From Lachnospiraceae bacterium (GTDB taxonomy: Bacteria; Bacillota; Clostridia; Lachnospirales; Lachnospiraceae): a stretch of DNA of 64,000 nt. Every line of letters begins with the position of its first letter. Position 1 is the first letter of the stretch. The translations under genes and the position numbers were made by a program. The notes below the pieces were generated by a model. The model worked only from the letters and a program-made list of their open reading frames with translations. It did no database searches and was not told where the DNA came from. Location of the stretch: NCBI GenBank assembly GCA_024682075.1, contig JAIKZQ010000040.1, forward strand, positions 39,236-103,235. The letters run 5' to 3'. Below, in pieces: positions 45,884 through 54,235 of this stretch.

Positions 45884-46891
45884 TTACATCTTTTGAGAAA
45901 TATCTTCGGCAAACTGCCTGCCGACCTCCGGCATGCCCATTGCCTCGTAAACTCTGATCAGGCCTTCGGCAGCATCCTTTCCCGAGGAAGTGATAACAAC
46001 CGAAGGAACGGTTTCGAATGCGGCATTGTAAAACCAGATGGCCGCCTCTTCAAAATCCTGTATTCTTTCGTAGAACAGTCCAAGCTCAAGACACACTTCC
46101 GACGAAGGGTCGCTTGCCATCAGCTTGGTTATGTACTTGAAGAACATCACTATATCACCATGGATCCTCGCGGTATGTGCGATCACAAGGCAAGCCTTGT
46201 TGACGCTTTCGGCATCCATGTTGACATCTGCGGCGCATGATACGAAATACGGAAGTGAGTTTCTGAAATCATCTTCATTACCCACTATGAAGAGTTCCCT
46301 GACATACATGTCGAAAAGCCTCTTGCTGAGAGAGCCTCCGCCCGATGTTGCCTTGGAAAAGATCTCGAGGTCCCTGTGTCCGTGGTTGCCCTCTGGCATA
46401 TGGGTGACGACGATCTCGCTGTCATAAACCACAGGATCGAGCCTGACCATCTCATGCACGGGATCCTGCCATACAAACTGTCTCTGACGCTTGAACAGCT
46501 TGGGTCTTAACTCTTCGTCAAAGTTATATACGGTGGAGTGCTGAAGCTGATTGCCATAGCGCATCTGGACTATCTCAACCTCTTCGGGAAGCATGGTCTT
46601 GAGTGCCATGAACTTGATATGGTTCGAATCATCCAGCACCTCATCGGCATCTGCCGAATATATATAGTCCATGGTTGCCTTGGAGAAAGCAAAATTCCTT
46701 GCATCCGAAAAATCACCGGTCCAGGCAAAATCGTAGATCTTATCGGTATACCTGCGTGCGATCTCCTTGGTCTTGTCCATCGACCCCGTATCAACGATTA
46801 CTATCTCATCCATGAGATCTCTGATGCTGTCAAGGCATCTTGCAAGGATCTTCTCTTCATTCTTAACTATCATCACGCATGATATCGTCAT
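45884..46891 (-). CDS. Family 2 glycosyltransferase with TPR-like C-terminus
   Basis: A 335-residue cytoplasmic glycosyltransferase. The GT2 fold begins with ISCVMIVKNEE, followed by EIVIVDTGSMDKT and the metal-binding DxD-type SADADEVLDD. The C-terminal about 110 residues are helical and repeat-like (HTARIHGDIVMFFKYITK, LELGLFYERIQDFEEAAIWFY). This combination is common in SunS-like and wall-related transferases. First gene of the operon that continues into hisC after ten bases. Acceptor unknown. Confidence 0.88.
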   Translation of the reverse strand: MTISCVMIVKNEEKILARCLDSIRDLMDEIVIVDTGSMDKTKEIARRYTDKIYDFAWTGDFSDARNFAFSKATMDYIYSADADEVLDDSNHIKFMALKTMLPEEVEIVQMRYGNQLQHSTVYNFDEELRPKLFKRQRQFVWQDPVHEMVRLDPVVYDSEIVVTHMPEGNHGHRDLEIFSKATSGGGSLSKRLFDMYVRELFIVGNEDDFRNSLPYFVSCAADVNMDAESVNKACLVIAHTARIHGDIVMFFKYITKLMASDPSSEVCLELGLFYERIQDFEEAAIWFYNAAFETVPSVVITSSGKDAAEGLIRVYEAMGMPEVGRQFAEDISQKM

Positions 46892-47020
46892 AATCCGTCC
46901 TCCCCGAAGACCAGAAAGCTCATCCCGCCGCTTTATTCCCCGCGCGGCAAAAAAGAGCCCAAACTATATACATACATAGTTATTTTAGCACAAAAGAGCC
47001 TGTTTTCCAATGCATGAAAA

Positions 47021-47049
47021 AGCGGGGAAGTCTTCCGGCTTCACCCGCT
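47021..47049 (-). terminator. Terminator of the phospholipase D-like gene and Tad operon
   Basis: A 10-bp stem with one bulged base (47021-47030 with 47039-47049), followed by a short U-run on the minus strand. Confidence 0.7.
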
Positions 47050-47056
47050 ACTATCA

Positions 47057-48478
47057 TCATCTGACTGAGTTTATTCCCATCTCATCCATCACTTCATCGG
47101 TCATCTGTGTGCTCACCGAAATGACATCCTCGATGTCACTCAGAATGCATTCAGCCAGATCCTCCGAATACATATATACTCCGCATTCGTACTGACCGTT
47201 CAGGCTCCTGTTATCAAGGTTCACTGAGCCGACGCTGCATCTGCATCCGTCGCACACGCACACCTTCTGATGTATGAAACCGGGCGAGTATTCATACACG
47301 TCTATTCCCGCTGCGACAAGTCTTCTGTAATAGGATCTGGCTGCAAGAAGTACCACGGCCCTGTCCGGAATGCCGGGAAGGATCAGCGTTATGTGCACTC
47401 CTCTTTCAGCCGTAGAGATCATCAGGTCCAAAAATTCATCGTCCGGTGTAAAGTACGGTACCGTTATGAACACTTGCTTCTCACTGTTACGGAGCATGTT
47501 CATGTATACTTCCCTTCCGGAAAGCTGATCATCCAAAGGGGTATCACAATAGGGAATGCACAGATCATTTCCGGGATCAAGCCTCTCACAGCATGACAGA
47601 TACCTGTCATAATCGGTTTCTTCGCCGAACAGTTCCCACATCTGCAAAAACATCAGCACGAAGCTTTTGACGCATTCACCCTCCAGACGTATCGCATTGT
47701 CCTTCCAGTGCCCGAATTTCGTGATCCTGTTAGCATACTCATCGGAAAGGTTCACTCCTCCGGTGTATGCGCATTTTCCGTCCACGACCAGTATCTTCCT
47801 GTGATCGCGCATGAGCGAAAGGATATCACTTCCCCTGGTAAGCGGTGCCGTAACGTAAGTACGGATTCCTTCAGCTTCCATCGTATCCAGAAAATCATGC
47901 GGCAGGAACCACTGAACAGCCCACCCGTCGACCAGGATCCTTACTTCCACGCCTTCAGACGCTTTCTTCTTAAGGATCTCATGGAAATCATCCCACACGC
48001 TTCCGGAGTTGATGATGAAATACTCCATGAAAATATAATCTTCGGCACTGCGGAGACTTTCAAGCATCGACTGAAAAGCCTCTTCACCGTCAGCAAAGTA
48101 TTCGAAACGGGTATCGTCATATACGGGAGAAGCATTTACCTGCGAAAGAAAGGAAGAGAGTTCCAGCATAGGCTCATCATCGCAGGATATGCCTGCCGTA
48201 AAATGCGACCTGCTGTTTAATATGATCTCCTCATTTGCGTTTATGAGTTCATCGATCGTTGCACTTCCTGCGGGCTCTCTTCCGGAATCTATCCAGACGT
48301 TTGATGCAGGCCTTACAGTCTCATCCGCATCATCCACGTCGGTTGCGAGAGTCTGTTCAGGTACTTCGCCGACATTCCCTGAATCCGATGAGCAGGCGCA
48401 CAAAAACATGACAGCTGCCATGACGACAGATGCCGTTTTAAGAAGTGTTCTTTTTATTTCGGTTTTCTTCCTGCCCAT
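47057..48478 (-). CDS. Phospholipase D-like (cardiolipin synthase family) lipoprotein
   Basis: A 473-residue protein with two complete HKD motifs: HRKILVVDGKCAYTGGVN (about residue 225) and HQKVCVCDGCRCSVGSVN (about 405), the catalytic pairs of the PLD superfamily. The middle resembles bacterial cardiolipin synthases (FMEYFIINSG, GVEVRILVDG). Unlike ordinary Cls, which has two N-terminal helices, it has one signal helix ending in a lipobox-like FLCAC and a Ser/Asp/Gly stretch, so it may act outside the membrane. The ATG used has no SD but lies seven bases after a -10 box (48486-48491), as for a leaderless mRNA. An alternative is TTG at 48514. Confidence 0.85.
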   Translation of the reverse strand: MGRKKTEIKRTLLKTASVVMAAVMFLCACSSDSGNVGEVPEQTLATDVDDADETVRPASNVWIDSGREPAGSATIDELINANEEIILNSRSHFTAGISCDDEPMLELSSFLSQVNASPVYDDTRFEYFADGEEAFQSMLESLRSAEDYIFMEYFIINSGSVWDDFHEILKKKASEGVEVRILVDGWAVQWFLPHDFLDTMEAEGIRTYVTAPLTRGSDILSLMRDHRKILVVDGKCAYTGGVNLSDEYANRITKFGHWKDNAIRLEGECVKSFVLMFLQMWELFGEETDYDRYLSCCERLDPGNDLCIPYCDTPLDDQLSGREVYMNMLRNSEKQVFITVPYFTPDDEFLDLMISTAERGVHITLILPGIPDRAVVLLAARSYYRRLVAAGIDVYEYSPGFIHQKVCVCDGCRCSVGSVNLDNRSLNGQYECGVYMYSEDLAECILSDIEDVISVSTQMTDEVMDEMGINSVR

Positions 48479-48485
48479 TAATACA

Positions 48486-48514
48486 ATTTTATCATCAAGG
48501 CCTGTATTTCTCAA
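48486..48514 (-). promoter_or_regulatory. Possible leaderless promoter of the PLD-like gene
   Basis: Minus strand TTGAGA (48514-48509), 17-bp spacer, TAAAAT (48491-48486), then seven bases to the ATG at 48478. This would start the mRNA at the start codon. Same hexamers as the promoter at 54007-54035. Confidence 0.5.
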
Positions 48515-48966
48515 TCTGAGAACTTCAGACCATGCACCGCAAGCACGGCCATGAACCCCAGCAGGATATAAGGTATGAAAGGGGCAGGCTCTTTTAATTT
48601 CATGCCTCTGCAGATATTATGCTTCAGCAGCTGTACAAGGGTAAGTAGCAAAAGTGACAGGCTCATATGAAGAACATGGCTTTCAAGACAGTCCCACACG
48701 ACTGCCATGTACAGAGCACAGCAGGAAAAGGCATGACTGTCCGCCCTGCCATAATACCTGCTCATCACCTGTTCCTGAATGATAATCACCAAAAGTGCTT
48801 CCATCAGATTGCCGGGACTGATGCCGGATCCACGGAAGATCATCATGGTCAGAATGTCCAGAGCAGAGACATACCATATAAGGTCGGCCACCAGGTGTGT
48901 TCTGATGTCTGACAGCGCCGCGGCTGTCAGACATCCCATGAACACAATGGTGCAGAACATCAGCAT
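48511..48966 (-). CDS. Prepilin peptidase-like protein (TadV/CpaA)
   Basis: A 151-residue polytopic membrane protein of the A24 aspartyl peptidase type, which cleaves the leader of Flp pilins. The two catalytic Asp positions are visible as ALSDIRTH (about 20) and YGRADSHAF (about 76), and the C-terminal PFIPYILLGF matches the family's PFxPxxxxG end. The second motif is GRAD instead of the common GxGD. Starts within the end of cpaB; ATG 48960 (TGATG overlap) is an alternative start. Confidence 0.78.
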   Translation of the reverse strand: MLMFCTIVFMGCLTAAALSDIRTHLVADLIWYVSALDILTMMIFRGSGISPGNLMEALLVIIIQEQVMSRYYGRADSHAFSCCALYMAVVWDCLESHVLHMSLSLLLLTLVQLLKHNICRGMKLKEPAPFIPYILLGFMAVLAVHGLKFSD

Positions 48967-49607
48967 CTTCTTACCACATACAGGCTTCCGCTCATCAGCC
49001 CTTCATAAAAGCTTTCCGCCTGTTCGGATTCCAGATAAACATTGAACATCACGGCAACCGAAGGATCCCTGACGGCATTTCCGGAAGAATCATATCCGCT
49101 TTCGACATATACGTTTTCGCACAGAAGCCTTCCTTCACCCGAAACAGGATCCGAGCAATAGATATCTATGCGGTCACCGGCCCTGAGAACTCCGCTGACT
49201 GCCCTGGAAAGATCATCGGTCCTGAAGCCCGCAAGTACCGGTGCGTCCATCCGGTTCATCTCTTCTGTTGATGAGGTGAACATGCTCCCGGTAAGGATCG
49301 TACCGGCACTGATGTCATAAACCGGTGACAATCCGCATACTTCACCGGCAGTTGTTAATGAGCGATCCGTGACGCATCCGGCTTCAATGCTTTTCAGGAC
49401 CATGTATTCCGATAAATTCTCATTCGTGATAACGCATCCTCTGGGAATGTCATTTGCTGCAACATAGACTTCTTTTTTCTCATAATCCGACAATGCCTGC
49501 TTCTGCAGATATGTCATTACAGCAAAAACGCCTGCACTCATGATGATTGCAGAAGCAAATAATCCGTATCTGATCCCTCGTTTGTTTGATCTATCCTTTT
49601 TCATCAT
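48960..49607 (-). CDS. cpaB: Flp pilus assembly protein CpaB (SAF domain)
   Basis: A 215-residue protein: N-terminal membrane helix (about 12-33) and an extracytoplasmic SAF domain beginning at YVAANDIPRGCVITNENL, with the AGTILTGSMF strand, as in CpaB/RcpC. In Gram-negative bacteria CpaB works with the secretin; here no secretin exists, so it probably binds peptidoglycan or pilus base components. Preceded by AAAGGA. Confidence 0.85.
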   Translation of the reverse strand: MMKKDRSNKRGIRYGLFASAIIMSAGVFAVMTYLQKQALSDYEKKEVYVAANDIPRGCVITNENLSEYMVLKSIEAGCVTDRSLTTAGEVCGLSPVYDISAGTILTGSMFTSSTEEMNRMDAPVLAGFRTDDLSRAVSGVLRAGDRIDIYCSDPVSGEGRLLCENVYVESGYDSSGNAVRDPSVAVMFNVYLESEQAESFYEGLMSGSLYVVRRC

Positions 49608-49615
49608 TATCCTTT

Positions 49616-50251
49616 CTAATCCGTCCTAAGTATTCCGTTTCCGTCGGGACAGGCAAGCATCTCGGCATAGGCTTCCTTGCATGCTCTCACCCTGACACCG
49701 AGAAAACCCTCCGTGTCGAATGATACCCTTGCATATGCACCTGCCGATCTTACAATGCTCCCTGACGGTGTCTGCATTATTCCGTATGTTCCTTTGTTTT
49801 CCGTTACCGCATAGTCCGTTACAACATATTCCGTTACTTCATCCCCGTCGATCAGATATATCCTGAAATCCTCGATCGTCACATTTCCGCTCACATAACC
49901 GTTTCCTCCCGACAAAGGCCTGTAAGAGTCGTCCAGGTTCATGTTCTTTCTGAGAGCATTTTCAAATATCCCTCTTGCCGAAACAGGGTCATTTATCACA
50001 AGCTTATGATTCAGTCCGTACCTGTACGGATCGGCATCAAGCGCAGCGAGACAAGATGCCGCGAGTGCATCCTCGGCAATATCCGAATCCGCCTTATACT
50101 GCATGATCTGTATGCTTGCAAGTGCCAGAACCATCACCAGTATCAGCGAATACATTCCCAGTACATATTCTGCCTTTCCCTCGCTTTTACGCAGCCCTTT
50201 GATACGGGCCTCAGTATTTTGCCGTTGATGTTCTGAATTCTCTGATCTCAT
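49616..50251 (-). CDS. Tad pilus-associated membrane protein (TadE/TadG-like position)
   Basis: A 211-residue protein with a charged N-terminal cytoplasmic part, one membrane helix (about 30-50, LGMYSLILVMVLALASIQIM) and an extracytoplasmic domain of about 160 residues with LAASCLAALDADPYRYG and IEDFRIYLIDGDEVTEYVV segments. The layout is that of a minor pilin or TadG-like protein, but I see no diagnostic motif. Start chosen six bases after GGAGG; it overlaps the upstream gene by about 40 bases. Confidence 0.7.
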   Translation of the reverse strand: MRSENSEHQRQNTEARIKGLRKSEGKAEYVLGMYSLILVMVLALASIQIMQYKADSDIAEDALAASCLAALDADPYRYGLNHKLVINDPVSARGIFENALRKNMNLDDSYRPLSGGNGYVSGNVTIEDFRIYLIDGDEVTEYVVTDYAVTENKGTYGIMQTPSGSIVRSAGAYARVSFDTEGFLGVRVRACKEAYAEMLACPDGNGILRTD

Positions 50252-50567
50252 ATCCATCCTCCGTGACTCCGTGTATATCAAGTACGATCTCACTTCCGTA
50301 TCCCACTTCGGAAGTATCAGTACTCCCCAGCGAGATGTTCCTAAGCCCTGCGTCCTCCAGCGCCTGTCTCATAGCTGTCTCATCAGCCGGAGTAAGATAG
50401 CCTATTGTCTCCATCCTGAGTATGTACTGTCTTGATATCTGGGAAACGGATGTCTTAATGTTTATGATCTTCACGCAATCAGCAAAGCAGATCATGACAA
50501 AGGCGATATATATCACGAAGATGCACATCGGAAGAACATCTCCTATGCTTCCCCTTTCCTTCTTCAT
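50211..50567 (-). CDS. Minor pseudopilin (TadE/DUF4320-like)
   Basis: A 118-residue protein with a short charged leader (MKKERGS), a hydrophobic helix (about 10-30, DVLPMCIFVIYIAFVMICFAD) and a small extracytoplasmic domain. The segment after the helix (INIKTSVSQISRQYILRMETIGYL, then ALEDAGL) resembles DUF4320/TadE-type pilus proteins of clostridia. ATG overlaps the stop of the Flp gene (ATGA). Confidence 0.75.
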   Translation of the reverse strand: MKKERGSIGDVLPMCIFVIYIAFVMICFADCVKIINIKTSVSQISRQYILRMETIGYLTPADETAMRQALEDAGLRNISLGSTDTSEVGYGSEIVLDIHGVTEDGYEIREFRTSTAKY

Positions 50568-50827
50568 GACACCGCTCCGCCAAATGCCATAGTTCCCGCC
50601 GTAGCCAGTATGTTCCTGGCCGAATTGGTCATTTCAGTTACTATCGTCTGAATAAATCCCGTAAGGGAGTCCTTCATGACCACGCACAAAAGCAGTGCGA
50701 TTATGCACAATCCGATGGTGACGAGAATTCCGTCAAGCCCTTCCTCCTTCCGCATGACCTCCTTCATAACCTTCTTCATGACTTTCTTCATGATATTCTC
50801 CGAATCATTATTCATTATCCTTTTCAT
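50564..50827 (-). CDS. Flp1-like major pilin
   Basis: An 87-residue prepilin. The leader is a Lys/Met-rich stretch with four MKKV-like units, ending in RKEEG, the expected peptidase site, followed by the hydrophobic helix LDGILVTIGLCIIALLLCVVM and the DSLTGFIQTIV tail that resembles the Flp1-like family of Firmicutes. Start chosen at the ATG six bases after GGAGG; another ATG lies directly before it. The basic leader is longer than usual. Confidence 0.8.
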   Translation of the reverse strand: MKRIMNNDSENIMKKVMKKVMKEVMRKEEGLDGILVTIGLCIIALLLCVVMKDSLTGFIQTIVTEMTNSARNILATAGTMAFGGAVS

Positions 50828-50846
50828 CATCTTCCTCCTTGAGCAT

Positions 50847-51692
50847 TTATAGTCCCCTGAAGCCAACTGCCCTGCTCATCATATAGATAACGCAGGTGTA
50901 GAGTGCCGTTCCCAGCACGGATCCCAATAGTAAAAGCTGGCTGAAAGTCAGGACCCGGTCCAGCCTCGCCTTTCTCGATTCAAATACCTCTTCTTCCATG
51001 TCTTTGACCTGCTCCGCTATATCACTGAGCAGTTCGACCGCCTGTCCCGACTCCATGGCCTGCACTACCGTGATGCACAGAGAGTCTATGTATCTGTCAT
51101 CAAAGGATGCCCTGAAATTTTCAAGTGCCGCGTAGACATCGGACCTCATGATCATCTCCGCATAAAAATCCGACAGTGCATCCCGAAGCCTTCTGCTTTC
51201 CACAGAAGCAGAGCATTCAGCCAGCGCGTCCGTAACGTAGACTCCGCTTTTTATCTGAACTCCGATCGAATGATAAATAAGCCTTATATCTGGAAGCATT
51301 GCCCTGTTATCCGATCTGTTAAGCATCGGCATGCATGCCGGAAGGAACAGAAACAGTGCTGTTCCGAAAACCACGGCCATCAATCCCGAGATATTCATTC
51401 CAACGATAAATCCTGCGATCCCGAGAACCGAACATATAGCCACAAACTTTCCGGGATCTATCGATTTTCCGATATGATATCCGGCACCGTTCTTCCTCAG
51501 CCATTCTTCGATGCGGATATACACCGGGCTTTCTCTCTGCCTTCCGCGGATCAGTCCGGCAAATTCGGCAGTCCGTCCGCGAGTCCTGATACCCGCAGCG
51601 GACAACACACTGTATGTGAACGCCCCCGCAAAGATGCTGCAAAACGCACACACGCCGAGACTTACATATTTGTAGTAATCTGCAAGCTGCAT
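50847..51692 (-). CDS. tadC: Tad pilus inner-membrane platform protein TadC
   Basis: A 281-residue GspF-domain membrane protein with an N-terminal helix, two central helices (FVAICSVLGIAGFIVG, LMAVVFGTALFLFL), a cytoplasmic helical domain containing YHSIGVQIKSGVYVTDALAE and LCITVVQAMESGQ, and a C-terminal helix. Start chosen at the ATG six bases after GTGAGG; the alternative GTG at 51704 lies inside that SD. It works with TadB as the platform on which the ATPase acts. Confidence 0.88.
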   Translation of the reverse strand: MQLADYYKYVSLGVCAFCSIFAGAFTYSVLSAAGIRTRGRTAEFAGLIRGRQRESPVYIRIEEWLRKNGAGYHIGKSIDPGKFVAICSVLGIAGFIVGMNISGLMAVVFGTALFLFLPACMPMLNRSDNRAMLPDIRLIYHSIGVQIKSGVYVTDALAECSASVESRRLRDALSDFYAEMIMRSDVYAALENFRASFDDRYIDSLCITVVQAMESGQAVELLSDIAEQVKDMEEEVFESRKARLDRVLTFSQLLLLGSVLGTALYTCVIYMMSRAVGFRGL

Positions 51693-51700
51693 AAAAAACC

Positions 51701-52642
51701 TCACTTATACAAAGCTGCCGCCTGTGAGAAATACAGAAAAAGCACCGCTGCGATCACAAAGAGCGTCACCCTGCCCGGAATTGTCGCAGTCAGAATGCCT
51801 GTAACACTTGTTTCCGACAGGCTTGCGGTTATGACCAGAACCACCATGCTCATCAGGATCAGCAGTCCCATATTTATCGCCGATTCCCTCAGCATGGTCT
51901 TCCGGTCGGAAGATTCCCTGATGTAATCCCTCAGGCTGCGCCTGGTATCGTTTACCAGTCCTTCAATGTCCTCACTGTGTCTTGATGTGATCTCCATGTT
52001 TCTGATGAGCTGCTTGAACTGGGGATGTTCGATCTTGTCAGCCAGAGATAACAGTGCAAGTGACAAGTCACCGCTCATTTTCCCTTCGGCTTCACATTCC
52101 TCAAATGCGGAACGAAGCGGCTCATTCATATATGTGCTGATCTGTCCGAAAATGTTCGAATACACTGCTCCCGATACCGCAAAAGACCCGAGCAGATCGA
52201 GCAGTCTCGGCATGTCCTCACCCGTTCTTTTTAGCGCCGATATCTCCATGAAACGGATGCACGCATACACCGATGCGACAAATGCCGTCATGCAAATGAG
52301 GCCCGCCGCGATCCCCGCCACCGCGCCTGCTCCGATCAGCAAGGATGCGGATGCAAGGCAGATGAGTGCAAGAAATGTCTCCGCATAGATCCGGGGATGT
52401 CTTCTCCTGATGCCGCTGTATATAAGCGCCCTGTTCAGCCTGCCCATAAGGCTCTCATCCCTTGATCTCATTTTCAGTGCATTTCTCTTTTGCGCTGCAC
52501 TCTGCCTGCCTTTTTCATCAACTCTGACAAGGATCCTGTGCGCAGCCTTTCTGACCTCGTCGCCTTCCTTCATCTGACGCATGATGCCGTATATCCCGGC
52601 AAAAAGAAGAAAAAATGCCGACACGCTAAACCAGACGTTCAT
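51701..52642 (-). CDS. tadB: Tad pilus inner-membrane platform protein TadB
   Basis: A 313-residue GspF-type membrane protein: N-terminal helix (about 3-20), two central helices (ALICLASASLLIGAGAVAG and an adjacent one), a cytoplasmic domain (LDLLGSFAVSGAVYSN, LLSLADKIEHPQFKQLIRN) and two C-terminal helices. Start ten bases after GGGGG, overlapping cpaF by 17 bases. Partner of TadC. Confidence 0.88.
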   Translation of the reverse strand: MNVWFSVSAFFLLFAGIYGIMRQMKEGDEVRKAAHRILVRVDEKGRQSAAQKRNALKMRSRDESLMGRLNRALIYSGIRRRHPRIYAETFLALICLASASLLIGAGAVAGIAAGLICMTAFVASVYACIRFMEISALKRTGEDMPRLLDLLGSFAVSGAVYSNIFGQISTYMNEPLRSAFEECEAEGKMSGDLSLALLSLADKIEHPQFKQLIRNMEITSRHSEDIEGLVNDTRRSLRDYIRESSDRKTMLRESAINMGLLILMSMVVLVITASLSETSVTGILTATIPGRVTLFVIAAVLFLYFSQAAALYK

Positions 52643-53756
52643 ATTCCAGCTGCCCCCTTTCTTCATTCCATCCGGTACATGCATATACATTCGCAACTTT
52701 GTAATCCTTCATGAAAACAAGAGTCTTGAAACAGTCCATCATCCTCATCAGTTCGTTTCTGGAATACCTGCTTCTGTACATTGCATAATCGACAAGCTTG
52801 TCAGGTGCTCTCATTGCCGAAGCGGAGTGGATCGTCCCCGCACAGATCTGTCCGGTGCAGGCAGCATTAAGGATATACAGCGCCTCCGCCCCCTTGATCT
52901 CACCCACGATAAAATAATCTACATCCATGGTCAGTCCGGCGATGCTTATGTGTTCGAGATCATATGATGCCTTGCTCTCTGCGCTCGGCGGCACGGAATG
53001 AAGAAACATCATGTCCGGATGATACATGGTGGTCAGCTCATCCGCCTGCTGCACGACCATCACTGCCGCATCATCGGGAATGGTCTCCTTCAGCGCGTTT
53101 AACAGCGTGGTCTTTCCCGAGGAATTACCCCCGCATATAAGGGTCGATCCCATCCTGAACCTGAGCGTCAGTATCCTCGCGCATTTCTCATCCAGCATTC
53201 CTCTTTCTATCAGCTCCGGCATAAGGGGAAAGCTCTTTGGAACTTTTCTGATACACAGATACGGCTCATCATATGTGTTCACGATAGGCATAGATACGGT
53301 AAATCTCAGTATGAATCCCGGATGGGATTCACTGTCCGTGAATCTCTGAATGGCAGACAGATTGGATACGCTCACCTGATTCTTGGCCGCAATATAGTCT
53401 ATGAACTGTCTGTATTCCTTGCCTGACGAAAAAGAAATTCCCGCATCCATACGTCTTCCGAGTCTCTTTATCCGGATCGAATCATGACTCGTGACCCTGA
53501 TATCGGACACCTCGGGATCATCAATGAGCGGCGATAATCTCGAATACCCGAAGATGTACTCTTCGAATTCCCTAAGTAGTTTTTCTTTCTCATCCTTCCC
53601 GAACCTGGATATGATGAGCCGTTCGGCATCTTTCATGAATTTTTCTTTTGTGATCAGCCCGCGTCTGAGAGATATGAGTTCATTCCCCCTGACAGTGACA
53701 TATTCGTCAGTGAGGATCTCAAGATCCGAGCGGGCCCTGTTTTCGGTAAATGTCAT
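52626..53756 (-). CDS. cpaF: Tad pilus assembly ATPase CpaF/TadA
   Basis: A 376-residue secretion ATPase of the GspE/VirB11 superfamily powering Flp pilus assembly. N-terminal domain with ISRFGKDEKEKLLREFEEYIFGYSRLSPLIDDPEVSDI, Walker A GGNSSGKTT (about 205), Walker B VDYFIVGEIKGAEAL and the GTIHSASA His motif. Start chosen at ATG 53756, ten bases after AAAGGA; the ATG at 53786 has no SD. First gene of the Tad operon, behind a putative promoter and attenuator. Confidence 0.93.
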   Translation of the reverse strand: MTFTENRARSDLEILTDEYVTVRGNELISLRRGLITKEKFMKDAERLIISRFGKDEKEKLLREFEEYIFGYSRLSPLIDDPEVSDIRVTSHDSIRIKRLGRRMDAGISFSSGKEYRQFIDYIAAKNQVSVSNLSAIQRFTDSESHPGFILRFTVSMPIVNTYDEPYLCIRKVPKSFPLMPELIERGMLDEKCARILTLRFRMGSTLICGGNSSGKTTLLNALKETIPDDAAVMVVQQADELTTMYHPDMMFLHSVPPSAESKASYDLEHISIAGLTMDVDYFIVGEIKGAEALYILNAACTGQICAGTIHSASAMRAPDKLVDYAMYRSRYSRNELMRMMDCFKTLVFMKDYKVANVYACTGWNEERGQLEYERLV

Positions 53757-53816
53757 ATCATCTTCCTTTTCGGACGGCCCGTTCATATGCGAGTGTCATT
53801 TTCAGACATGATAAAA

Positions 53817-53837
53817 GGGCAGTCCCGAGTACTGCCC
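53817..53837 (-). terminator. Attenuator-like hairpin in the Tad operon leader
   Basis: A 7-bp GC-rich stem GGGCAGT/ACTGCCC with a 7-base loop, followed on minus by TTTTATC. It lies between the putative promoter and cpaF, so it would cut transcription before the first gene unless bypassed. Confidence 0.5.
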
Positions 53838-53855
53838 GCGTAGAAGGTGATGTCA

Positions 53856-53884
53856 ACTTTACAACCCCCGGGATAAAAGGTCAA
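53856..53884 (-). promoter_or_regulatory. Putative promoter of the Tad operon
   Basis: Minus strand TTGACC (53884-53879), 17-bp spacer, TAAAGT (53861-53856), about 100 bases before cpaF. A near-match on the -10. Confidence 0.45.
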
Positions 53885-53930
53885 CATCAATCCGGCATCT
53901 TTTTCATTTTCGTGATTAGTGCATAAAAAA

Positions 53931-53955
53931 GACTCTTTTCAAAATGAAAAGAGTC
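53931..53955 (-). terminator. Terminator for minus-strand transcripts upstream of the Tad operon
   Basis: An 11-bp perfect stem (53931-53941 with 53945-53955) with a 3-base loop, followed by six U on the minus strand. The nearest minus-strand gene upstream is the ThiT-like gene, whose transcript would cross the small plus-strand gene at 54081-54206 before ending here. Confidence 0.8.
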
Positions 53956-54006
53956 CATAGATGGTGCATTATTACGGCATTTAGGGCTATGTACAAATTG
54001 CCTTTA

Positions 54007-54035
54007 TTGAGATTTTTACCTGCCTGTGATAAAAT
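54007..54035 (+). promoter_or_regulatory. Promoter of the 41-residue hydrophobic protein gene
   Basis: Plus strand TTGAGA (54007-54012), 17-bp spacer, TAAAAT (54030-54035), giving a leader of about 40 bases. Confidence 0.65.
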
Positions 54036-54080
54036 ACCATTGTTCGAGATCTTCAATGGAAACATAAAGGAGACATGACA

Positions 54081-54206
54081 ATGGAAGCAGGATCATTCTT
54101 AGTACTCGCAGGCGGTTTGCTTGTCGTCATAATCGTGGCAGTTGTGGTTTCCGCTGTTTCTTCCGTAGTGAGCGGTGTCGTTGCCGCAGAGGAAGACGAG
54201 GACTGA
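54081..54206 (+). CDS. 41-residue single-helix hydrophobic protein
   Basis: A short gene with all signals present: promoter, AAAGGAG eight bases before the ATG, and a terminator after it. The peptide has a long Val/Ile/Leu/Ala/Gly helix (about residues 6-36) and an acidic end AAEEDED. A second ATG at 54075 is too close to the SD. I recognise no family. Size and layout resemble small membrane stress proteins and type I toxins, though type I toxins usually end in basic residues and this one ends acidic. The opposite strand is probably transcribed from the ThiT-like gene. Confidence 0.7.
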   Translation: MEAGSFLVLAGGLLVVIIVAVVVSAVSSVVSGVVAAEEDED

Positions 54207-54235
54207 AAACTTCATACATACACTTTTAAGAATGC

